Shown piece by piece: positions 27,286 to 35,317 of a DNA stretch of 64,000 nucleotides. Both the position numbers and the translations under genes were made by a program. Every line of letters begins with the position of its first letter. Position 1 is the first letter of the stretch. The DNA is from Planctomycetota bacterium (lineage in GTDB: Bacteria > Planctomycetota > UBA1135). Below the pieces are notes generated by a model, which was not told where the DNA came from, made no database searches, and was given only the letters and a program-made list of their open reading frames with translations. The stretch spans positions 1 to 64,000 of the forward strand of contig JAJFFC010000002.1 of assembly GCA_021776795.1 (NCBI GenBank), in the 5' to 3' direction.

Positions 27286-29679
27286 ATGCACCTTCGACCC
27301 TCCTTGCGGGGGCCACGAGCCATGCTCTTGGCTACCGTGCTCGCGGCACTTAGTTGTAGCCGGGGGGCCGTGGACCTTTCTCAGGTGCCAACAGGATTCC
27401 CTGTTCCTGAGCCCGAGTCGATTCTCGCCGACATGGAGGCCGCGGAATCCTACTCCGTGGAAATCGAAGATGCCCTATTCGTGCTTGGTCGCGAGCTTCA
27501 GGCAAAGAATTGGCCAGCGCTAGAGGAGATCCTCACCCCGGACTTCTTGGCCTCGCCCTTGCCCGCCATCGAGAGTGCGACCAAGGTTGCGCTACCGCTT
27601 GGCGGTATCCAGCATGAGTTCCCCACGGAGAGTTCTAACCCTTCTCCGGGCGATGCTTTTGCCGAGAGTTGGCAGCAGCACCTTGGAGACTGGCAAGAAA
27701 TCGCCACAACTCGGTGGACTCTTCCGCAGGCTGATTTTCAGGTCGGCAGACCCGTTTGGGCGCGAACCTCACTGCAGCTTGAAGTGCACGGCAAGAATGC
27801 CGCTGGCGATGTCGCGTCTTGGTCCCTGGCTGCTACGGCGCAAATGGTCAAAGTGCAAGGCTCTTGGCGTTTGCGTTCCTTTGCCTTGCACCGTTTGCAA
27901 GGGAAGAGTCGGGAGCGGGCGCTGTTCACCGACGTCTCGGTAGATTTGGGCATCGCTTATCGGGAAGAGGTGAGGGAAGATGGCAAACCCTTCCGACAGG
28001 GCGCGACACGGCAGCCCTTCAACGGCGCGGCCTGTGCCGATGTCAACGGCGATGGTTGGTGGGACTTTTTCTTTGCCGGCAAATTGCGCAATAGCTTGTA
28101 CCTTGCCAATGGCCTAGGCGGTTTCCAAGAAGTCGCTGCGGAATGGGGACTCGCGACTCCCGCAGATGGTTCCGGATGCGCCTTCTTCGACTACGACAAC
28201 GATGGCGACCAAGACCTCTTTGTGGCGAGCGAAGGTCGTCGCGAAAAGGACGGCAGCATTCGCGGGCAACCTTGGCGCATGTATCGCCAAGATGACGGGC
28301 GATTTACGGAAGTTGGGGCGGAGCTAGGTTTAGATCAATGCATGGCATCCCAATCCGTGGTCATTCTGGATTACGATCAAGATGGCTGGCTCGATATCTA
28401 CGTTACGAATTACGGGGATCGCCGCACGGAAGACGTGAATTCCTGGCACGACGGTGACAACGGCCAAGCCGATGCCCTCATGCGCAATTTGGCAGGCAAA
28501 GGCTTTCAAGATATGGCCGAGGAAGCTGGCGTTGCCCTGCCGCGGTGGAGTTACGCCGCCGCCGCCGCCGACTTTGACCGAGACGGCGACCAAGATATTT
28601 ATGTTGCGCACGACTATGCGGTGAACGCCTTCTTCCGCAACAATGGTGACGGCACTTTTGTCGAGGTGGGGGCGGAAATCGCTGCTGAGGATTTAGGCTT
28701 TGGCATGGGGGTGAATTGGGCCGACCTCAATCACGACGGACTCCTAGACTTATACATTGCCAACATGTTTGTGCCCGCAGCGGCGCGCATTATGGGCCGA
28801 TTGCAAATCGACGCCAACGACATGGCCATGCCGCACAAGCTGTCTCGCGGCAACACCATCTTGTGGCAACAACCAGATGGCACATTTCGCCTGGCTTCCG
28901 AGGAAATCGGTGGCGTGAACGGTCTCTGGGCGTGGGGAGTTGCCGTCAACGACTTTGACCTCGACGGCTATCTCGATGTCTTCTGCACCAACGGGATGTT
29001 CACGCGCCAGGGTATCGGCGAAATCCACAGCTACTTCTGGCGCAATGTGGTTGCCGCAATGTTGGACCCTAAAGAAGATCCTTCTATCGGCATGCGCGCC
29101 GACCCCAATGGCAGTGCTTTCCGCCAACAACGCGTGCGCCAAGGGCGTGCGGGGCGTTCCTGGGGCGGCCATGAGCGCGACAAGTTTTGGTGGAGCCGGC
29201 AGGGGCAAGATTTTGTCGACCTCTCTGATTTCAGCGGCGTCGACTCTGCGGGCGACGGCCGCGCCGCAATTGCCGTGGATTTCGACCAGGATGGCGACCT
29301 CGATTTGCTTGTGAATGAGTGGTCCTTCACCGAGTTCAACCGCCAGATTCTGTACCGCAACGACGTGCAGGCGCAGCCAATTGGCTATTTGGCGATTCGC
29401 CTACGCGCCACCACGACCCAGTACGAAGCCATTGGCTCCGAGGTCGTCGTGACCACTCCAGAGGGCCCTTTGAGCCAGGTTTTGGTTTGCGGCCACGGCT
29501 TCCTGAGTGCCGGCCCGCCCGAACTTGTGTTCGGTCTGGGTAAACATTCAGACGCCGAGGTCGAGGTCTTTTGGCCTAGCGGTCGCCGCGAGGCCTTTGG
29601 TAGACTTTCCACTAACAGCCAAAATTTGCTCGTGGAGGGCACAGGAAAACCCTTGCCGTTCCCGCACTCCACAGATTGA
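27286..29679 (+). CDS. FG-GAP/ASPIC-UnbV lipoprotein, paralogue 3
   Basis: The frame is open from 27151, but the ATG at 27286 lies 20 bases after the previous gene and starts MHLRPSLRGPRAMLLATVL with lipobox AALSC, giving 797 residues, the same size as its paralogues. The N-terminal domain (VPTGFPVPEPES, VEIEDALFVLGREL), the FG-GAP propeller (DYDNDGDQDLF, DYDQDGWLDIY, DFDRDGDQDIY, DFDQDGDLDLL) and the ASPIC/UnbV domain are all present. It differs more from copy 2 in the first 250 residues than in the propeller. Direct tandem position with copy 2 points to local duplication. Confidence 0.88.
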   Translation: MHLRPSLRGPRAMLLATVLAALSCSRGAVDLSQVPTGFPVPEPESILADMEAAESYSVEIEDALFVLGRELQAKNWPALEEILTPDFLASPLPAIESATKVALPLGGIQHEFPTESSNPSPGDAFAESWQQHLGDWQEIATTRWTLPQADFQVGRPVWARTSLQLEVHGKNAAGDVASWSLAATAQMVKVQGSWRLRSFALHRLQGKSRERALFTDVSVDLGIAYREEVREDGKPFRQGATRQPFNGAACADVNGDGWWDFFFAGKLRNSLYLANGLGGFQEVAAEWGLATPADGSGCAFFDYDNDGDQDLFVASEGRREKDGSIRGQPWRMYRQDDGRFTEVGAELGLDQCMASQSVVILDYDQDGWLDIYVTNYGDRRTEDVNSWHDGDNGQADALMRNLAGKGFQDMAEEAGVALPRWSYAAAAADFDRDGDQDIYVAHDYAVNAFFRNNGDGTFVEVGAEIAAEDLGFGMGVNWADLNHDGLLDLYIANMFVPAAARIMGRLQIDANDMAMPHKLSRGNTILWQQPDGTFRLASEEIGGVNGLWAWGVAVNDFDLDGYLDVFCTNGMFTRQGIGEIHSYFWRNVVAAMLDPKEDPSIGMRADPNGSAFRQQRVRQGRAGRSWGGHERDKFWWSRQGQDFVDLSDFSGVDSAGDGRAAIAVDFDQDGDLDLLVNEWSFTEFNRQILYRNDVQAQPIGYLAIRLRATTTQYEAIGSEVVVTTPEGPLSQVLVCGHGFLSAGPPELVFGLGKHSDAEVEVFWPSGRREAFGRLSTNSQNLLVEGTGKPLPFPHSTD

Positions 29680-29698
29680 GGATGGCTGAACAATCACC

Positions 29699-32600
29699 AT
29701 GAAAATGCTCCCCATGCGCTTTCCCTTTGCTCTTTTACTGGCCTTCGGCGTCGCGTCCTGCGGCCAAGGCGAAGTCGACGGCCCCGAAGAAGAGTTCGAG
29801 GTCACTCAAGAAGACCAACTGGCGCGCGAACGCGCAGCGGTGTTGTTCGCAGAAGAAGACCTGCCTGGTTCGGTCAAGGCCCTGAGCCCTCTAATTGAGC
29901 GCGACGATGCCCTCGGCATCGACCTGTTGCGGATGGGCATCATTCACCTGACTCAGGAAGATGTCGAAGGTGCACGCAAATACTTGCAAGCGGCAGGGAA
30001 AAAGCTCAAGCGGTCGCCCTCCTTGGCCTACAACTTGGGGCGCATTGCCTCGCGCGATGGCAATTTTGAGGCTTGCGTAGAGCATTTCGGCCGGGCCCAC
30101 GAACTCGCCCCAGACGACACCCCTTCCTTGTTCCAGTTGGCCTCGGCTTACGCCACTCTTGGCGACGACAAGGCCGTCGGTCTGTTTCAGGAGCTTCTGG
30201 ATAAGGGCGTAGAGAACACCAATAGTTGGTATCTCGCTGCTTTGTATCGCCTCGGGCGCTTCCATTTGGAATCGGGCGACGCTGCCGCATCTGCCGAAGC
30301 GATGGGCGACTTCAATCGCCTCCAGGCCACGGGCCTCGCCACCATGTCTTCGACGGATATGGACCGTGGCAACTACGGTACTTTGGAACAGCCAGCTCCC
30401 GTGGGCTTTGCCGGTGCCAAAGAGGTAACCCTTGCCTTGGAACCTGCGGAAACGCTCTCCGACTTGGCGGGCATGACCGGCTTCATGGTGGTGGATTTGA
30501 TTGATGACTGGGTGATGCCGAGTGCGGACAGCAAGGTGGTGCCAACGATTGGTTCGACCAACCTAATGGCTTGGGGCCCAACGGGCGTCAAGGCAGCCAC
30601 TCCCACGGCATCGGGCTCGTGGCTGGTCTCGCTCCTGTGGCCAGAGTCGGTCGAGGTGGTGCAAGGGCTCGACTTTGACCAGGACGGCGACCTGGACTTG
30701 TTCATCTACGGCGATGGCGAACTTGCCCTGCTGCGCCAAGACAACGGTGCTTTCGCCGACGCTGGCGTCACGATGCCGGCGTCTCCTGGCCTTGTCCGCG
30801 ACGTGCGCGTGGTCGACCAAGACCATGAAGGAGACCTAGATTTGCTCTTGGTGGGGGACTTTGGCGCCCGTTTGTGGCGTGCCGATGGCGCTGCCCAAGG
30901 TGGTGAGTTCGCCGACATCAGCGACATTAGTGGGGTCAACCACACAGGCGCCCTGCAATGGTGTGTGACCGAAGATTTTGACACCGATTCCGATGTCGAC
31001 TTCCTGGTCGGCGGCGATCAGGGTGTGGTTTGGTACTCGAACCTGCGTGGTAGTCGTTTTGAAACTCTTTCGGCCGGTTTTGCTCAGGTTGCTGACACCG
31101 TGGCCCCCGAGGTGCGCGACGCCAACGCCGACGGGCGTCCGGATATCCGTTTTGCCGATGGTAAATGGTGGGCTGGCGCTGCTGGAGCACGCTTTGTTGA
31201 GAGCGACTTGAGCTTGCCTGCCACCGCAACTTTGGCGGACCTTGACCGCGATTCTGTGCAAGATCGCCTCAGCCTGAGCGCAGATGGCGTGAGTTTCGAA
31301 AGGGGCAAAGACACCGGCACCGGCCATATGGTTTTGGCCCTTCGCGGCACTGCCGATAATCGTCGCGCAGTGGGTGCCATTGTCGAGTACCGCGCCGGCC
31401 CGATGTACCGCCGCGTGTATTGGCGTGGCGAGCCGCAGATTCTGGATTTCGGCGGCCAGCAAACGGCGGATTGGTTGAAGGTGACTTGGACCAACGGCGT
31501 GACGCAGTTTGGGGTGGACATTCCGAATGGAGAGAACATCATCTTGACCCAGAAAGAGGGTTTGGCTGGATCTTGCCCCTTCTTGTACACCTGGAATGGT
31601 GAGAAGTACGAGTTCATCTCCGATGTCCTCGGCGCAACACCCCTCGGACTGCCGATGGCAGAGGGTATGTATGTGCCGCCGGACCATGACGAATATGTTT
31701 TGGTACTTGGTGAGCAACTTGCCCCGAAAGATGGCTTCCTCGATGTCCAGTTCACCGAAGAGCTGCGCGAAGTCACTTATCTCGACAAGATTCGTCTAGA
31801 TGTGGTGGATCACCCGGAAGGCACCGAGCTCTACCCCAACGAAAAGTTCACCTTCCCGCCCTTCCCCGAAGCGCATAACCATTTTGTGGAAGATCCGGTA
31901 TTGCCGAGCTCCGCACGTGGCAGCGACGGAAAGGACTGGACCGAGTCTTTGCAGGCGATTGACCTCAACTTTGCCGTGCCCTTTGATCACTACCAAGGCA
32001 CGCTACCGAGCGATGAGCCGGGCGGCGGTCAGTTCTTAGGTTTGGCGCCGCATCACAGTCTGGAAATCAGCTTTGCGGACGACAGCATCGCCTCGGCCGA
32101 TAAGTTGCGCTTGCTCTTCACCGGCTGGTTCTACTGGAGCGTGGCTAGTGTCAACATGGCCGCAAGCCGCACGCCTGGAATCGACTTCGTGCCGCCCATG
32201 CTGGAAGTCCCTGATGGGGAAGGTGGCTGGCGCATGGTGGAACCGCCGATTGGCTTCCCTGCCGGCAAGCTCAAGACCATGGTGATTGATGTCACTGACA
32301 TTCTGGTTCGAGAAGATCCGCGGATTCGCGTTTCGAGCACCTTGCGCCTGTACTGGGATTGCATTCGTCTTGCGACCGATGGCGACAACACGCCAAACCG
32401 CATCACCAGTCTTGACCCTGCCTCGGCCGATCTTTGGTTCCGCGGTTTCAGCAAGCCGGTCGAGATGGAGCAGTCTTCCGAGCTTCTGTTGGAGTGGTTC
32501 GACTGGAGTGAACTGGAGCCAGCGCCACGCTGGAATCAGCACCCTGGTTTGTACACTCGCCTCGGCGACGTCTTGCCCCTGGTGCAAGAGGCCGAAGACA

Positions 32601-32911
32601 TGTTCGTGGTCATGGGCTCTGGCGACGCCCTCCACGTGCGTTTCGATGCCAGCCAACTGCCGGAGCTTCCGGATGGATGGCGTCGTGATTACTTGGTGTA
32701 TCTCGATGGCTGGGCCAAAGACCGCGACCACAGTTGCGCCGATGTCGAATACACCGAGCCCTTCCCCTTCCATGGCATGAGCGGCTTCCCTTACGGAGAA
32801 GACGAGCATTTCCCTGACGACCCTGAGTACTTGGAGTGGCGTCTGGAATGGTTGACCCGCCCTGCGCGTTTCTTGCTTGACGAATACACCGCCGAAGCAT
32901 CCTCGAAATGA
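29699..32911 (+). CDS. TPR and FG-GAP lipoprotein with large unrecognised C-terminal region
   Basis: A 1070-residue exported protein, lipobox FGVASC near residue 21. Residues about 38 to 205 form TPR-like helical repeats (AYNLGRIASRDGNFEACVEHFGRAHELAP region). Residues about 300 to 540 carry degenerate FG-GAP units (DFDQDGDLDLF, DQDHEGDLDLL, DFDTDSDVDFL), and 540 to 620 resemble ASPIC/UnbV. From about residue 625 a ~440-residue region begins CPFLYTWNGEKYEFISDVLG and contains many Trp, Tyr and Asp residues; I cannot name its domain. It overlaps the radical SAM gene by 4 bases (ATGA), so the two proteins are made together, making this the closest exported partner of that enzyme. Confidence 0.82.
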   Translation: MKMLPMRFPFALLLAFGVASCGQGEVDGPEEEFEVTQEDQLARERAAVLFAEEDLPGSVKALSPLIERDDALGIDLLRMGIIHLTQEDVEGARKYLQAAGKKLKRSPSLAYNLGRIASRDGNFEACVEHFGRAHELAPDDTPSLFQLASAYATLGDDKAVGLFQELLDKGVENTNSWYLAALYRLGRFHLESGDAAASAEAMGDFNRLQATGLATMSSTDMDRGNYGTLEQPAPVGFAGAKEVTLALEPAETLSDLAGMTGFMVVDLIDDWVMPSADSKVVPTIGSTNLMAWGPTGVKAATPTASGSWLVSLLWPESVEVVQGLDFDQDGDLDLFIYGDGELALLRQDNGAFADAGVTMPASPGLVRDVRVVDQDHEGDLDLLLVGDFGARLWRADGAAQGGEFADISDISGVNHTGALQWCVTEDFDTDSDVDFLVGGDQGVVWYSNLRGSRFETLSAGFAQVADTVAPEVRDANADGRPDIRFADGKWWAGAAGARFVESDLSLPATATLADLDRDSVQDRLSLSADGVSFERGKDTGTGHMVLALRGTADNRRAVGAIVEYRAGPMYRRVYWRGEPQILDFGGQQTADWLKVTWTNGVTQFGVDIPNGENIILTQKEGLAGSCPFLYTWNGEKYEFISDVLGATPLGLPMAEGMYVPPDHDEYVLVLGEQLAPKDGFLDVQFTEELREVTYLDKIRLDVVDHPEGTELYPNEKFTFPPFPEAHNHFVEDPVLPSSARGSDGKDWTESLQAIDLNFAVPFDHYQGTLPSDEPGGGQFLGLAPHHSLEISFADDSIASADKLRLLFTGWFYWSVASVNMAASRTPGIDFVPPMLEVPDGEGGWRMVEPPIGFPAGKLKTMVIDVTDILVREDPRIRVSSTLRLYWDCIRLATDGDNTPNRITSLDPASADLWFRGFSKPVEMEQSSELLLEWFDWSELEPAPRWNQHPGLYTRLGDVLPLVQEAEDMFVVMGSGDALHVRFDASQLPELPDGWRRDYLVYLDGWAKDRDHSCADVEYTEPFPFHGMSGFPYGEDEHFPDDPEYLEWRLEWLTRPARFLLDEYTAEASSK

Positions 32912-35118
32912 AAACACTTCTCATCTTTCCGCCGCAAGGCCACTTCACGCAGCCCTTTTTGGCGCTGCCCTCCTTGCAGGCATACTTGAAGCAAGAGGGC
33001 TTTCCCGACACCCACATGATGGACGCCAACATCGAGGCCTACGATTGGTTGTTGTCGAAGGAGCGCCTGCAACAGGCAGCAGCGGCGGTGAAATCCAATG
33101 GTCGTCTGGCGGAACTCGAAGCCAAGGACGCCTTTGATTACAACGACATGATGGAGTACCGGGCCTATCTGCAATCAGAACTGGTTGGAGAGTGGACGGC
33201 CGAAAATGTAGAAGACGCGAAGAGCGTGATGCGCGATCCTGAGCGCTTTTACGACCGCGACACCTACACTTGGGCTGCCAAGGTGATGGAGCACGGCATG
33301 GCCTTGACTTCGTCGCGTTACTTTCCCACTCACCTTTCTGCGCATGGCTTCTCGATGAAGCATTCTCTGCAGAAAACTGACGACATCATTGCCGGTGCGT
33401 TTGACGAAGAGACCAACCCGTACCTGGACTTCTTCCGCGAAGTCACGATGCCCAAGATCAAGGAGCTTGATCCTGATTTAATCGGCTTCTCGGTGACCTT
33501 TGGTAGTCAAGCGATTCCTAGCTTGGCGCTTTCGGCCATGATTAAGGAGTGGAAGCCTGAAGTGCACATCACTTGGGGTGGCGGCCTGATGGCCTATGTT
33601 GCGCACAAACTCTCAAACCGCGCCGAGATTTTCGACACCGTGGACAGCATGGTTGTCTTGGAAGGCGAGCGTCCGCTGAAGGCGATTGCCGAAGCTGTGC
33701 GTGACGGCAAAGATGTCTATGGCATCGCCAATGTCATTCATCGCGACGACGAAGGCATGGTGCACGTGGCACACGAGCAAGACCCACTGTCGATCGACAC
33801 CTTGCCCGCGCCTGATTTCGATGGCCTTCCGCTGAACAAATACTTCACGCCGGAGTTCATCGTGCCGCTGTCGATCACTCGCGGCTGCTATTGGGGTAAG
33901 TGCGTGTTCTGCACCCTGCACGAAGTCATTGGCCCAGGCTATCGCGGGCGCACGATTGAACGCGTAATCGATGACATCCGCAGCCTGCAAGAGAAGCATG
34001 GGGCCAAGCGCTTCTATTTCCCGATTGAAGACCTGCCGCCGAACATGGTGCGTAAGTTGCCGCGGGCCATTCTTGACGCCGGCCTGGATATTGAATGGTG
34101 GTGCGACGCCAAGCTCGAACCCGAGGTTTTCACCGATGAGGTTTGTGAGGAATTGGCGGCTTCGGGCTGCAAACGCCTGGCCTTCGGCTATGAATCGGCA
34201 AGCAAACGCGTGCTCGACCTCATGTGCAAGGGTTCTGATCCGGAGCCTGGTATGGGCGTGATTCAACGCGTGCACAAGGCTGGCATTTCCGTCACCCTTT
34301 ATGTGATGGTGGGCTTCCCCACTGAAACCGAGGAAGAGGCTCAGCTGACGATGGACACCTTGTTGGCCAACCGCGAATATTTCGAAGAAGTCAGCATGCG
34401 CGTGTTCTACCTCGACTTTAAGTCTGAAATCTATAAGCGCTACCGCGAGTTCGCCATTTCTGACATTGTCGAAGAGGAAGGATGCGACCTTCAGGTGTAC
34501 TTCGACTTCAGCACTTCAGAAGGCATGAGCCGGAAAGAGGCGCGAGCGAAGTACTTGGAAATGCTCGGCGAGTTGAAAAGTCACCTCCCCGTGTTTCAGA
34601 ACCAAAACTTGCTGTACCACGAGTTGAAGTCGCACTACTTCTTGCATCTTGCGCGTGCTGGCAACGTGAAGAACTTGCTCGAGGGCCCATTCGCCGAAGT
34701 GCCTGCGCCTGAGTTGTACGACGACTCCCCAGTCGGCAAGGCCGAGCACCTACGCATGCTCGATAGTCGCTTCGATCGTGATGACGTCGACGAAGCCATG
34801 GAGCGCGCTGTCGATGGCCTCACCCTGCCGCGGTATCAGTTTGACCTGATTACCGGCAAAGAAATTGAGGCCATGAACCGTCAGGCGCCTATTGTGCGCC
34901 CACGTCCGTCGGTCTTGGTGTTGAATACCAAGACTGCGGAACTGGCAAGTATTTCCCCAGAGGGTAAGCAATTGCTTGATGGCCTGAACGGCTCACGCAC
35001 CGTTGCCGAAATCCTTGCCGACTTCCCGGAACAGCAGCGCGCTGGTGTTCGGGAGTTTCTACAACACCTGCTCCAGTTCGGAATGTTAGAACAGGAGCCT
35101 CTTGGAGCCATCGCATGA
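32908..35118 (+). CDS. B12-binding-type radical SAM protein with C-terminal PqqD-like domain
   Basis: 736 residues, cytoplasmic. The N-terminal ~230 residues have the Rossmann-like start LLIFPPQGHFTQPFLALPSL and the ITWGGG turn of cobalamin-binding radical SAM enzymes, without the DxHxxG base-off motif, as is usual there. The radical SAM core (about 315-560) binds its 4Fe-4S cluster through Cys327, Cys332, Cys335 (CYWGKCVFC, a CX4CX2C spacing). The last ~75 residues (LNTKTAELASISPEGKQLLDGL, then RTVAEILADF) match PqqD-like RiPP recognition elements that bind leader peptides. It overlaps the preceding lipoprotein gene and the following 62-residue protein gene by ATGA. A role in modifying that small protein or an exported neighbour is inferred. 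Confidence 0.85.
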   Translation: MKTLLIFPPQGHFTQPFLALPSLQAYLKQEGFPDTHMMDANIEAYDWLLSKERLQQAAAAVKSNGRLAELEAKDAFDYNDMMEYRAYLQSELVGEWTAENVEDAKSVMRDPERFYDRDTYTWAAKVMEHGMALTSSRYFPTHLSAHGFSMKHSLQKTDDIIAGAFDEETNPYLDFFREVTMPKIKELDPDLIGFSVTFGSQAIPSLALSAMIKEWKPEVHITWGGGLMAYVAHKLSNRAEIFDTVDSMVVLEGERPLKAIAEAVRDGKDVYGIANVIHRDDEGMVHVAHEQDPLSIDTLPAPDFDGLPLNKYFTPEFIVPLSITRGCYWGKCVFCTLHEVIGPGYRGRTIERVIDDIRSLQEKHGAKRFYFPIEDLPPNMVRKLPRAILDAGLDIEWWCDAKLEPEVFTDEVCEELAASGCKRLAFGYESASKRVLDLMCKGSDPEPGMGVIQRVHKAGISVTLYVMVGFPTETEEEAQLTMDTLLANREYFEEVSMRVFYLDFKSEIYKRYREFAISDIVEEEGCDLQVYFDFSTSEGMSRKEARAKYLEMLGELKSHLPVFQNQNLLYHELKSHYFLHLARAGNVKNLLEGPFAEVPAPELYDDSPVGKAEHLRMLDSRFDRDDVDEAMERAVDGLTLPRYQFDLITGKEIEAMNRQAPIVRPRPSVLVLNTKTAELASISPEGKQLLDGLNGSRTVAEILADFPEQQRAGVREFLQHLLQFGMLEQEPLGAIA

Positions 35119-35303
35119 GTGATTCGAAAAAGAAGCAAGCTAAGTCTTCCGAAGAGGAAGAACCCAAGGTCAAGCCGCAGGCTGAAGAAGAAGTTCAAGC
35201 CCAAGATGGCGGGGACGACGACGCAGAATTGCCAAACCCATTCCGCTTTCGCCGCTTGGACGGGCAAGACCCGATGAAGTACGAAGACGTCGCCGATAAG
35301 TAA
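35115..35303 (+). CDS. 62-residue acidic protein, candidate substrate of the radical SAM enzyme
   Basis: Its ATG overlaps the radical SAM stop codon (ATGA), which argues that it is a real gene, and the next gene starts 14 bases later. Residues 1-38 are Glu/Asp/Lys/Gln-rich and low in complexity (KKKQAKSSEEEEPKVKP); residues 39-62 are less biased (ELPNPFRFRRLDGQDP then MKYEDVADK). There is no Cys, no signal peptide and no membrane segment. Position beside a PqqD-domain radical SAM enzyme and the leader-plus-core look fit a RiPP precursor, but it could equally be a small accessory or chaperone-like protein. No known family recognised. Confidence 0.6.
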   Translation: MSDSKKKQAKSSEEEEPKVKPQAEEEVQAQDGGDDDAELPNPFRFRRLDGQDPMKYEDVADK

Positions 35304-35317
35304 CGGTCACGCACCTC

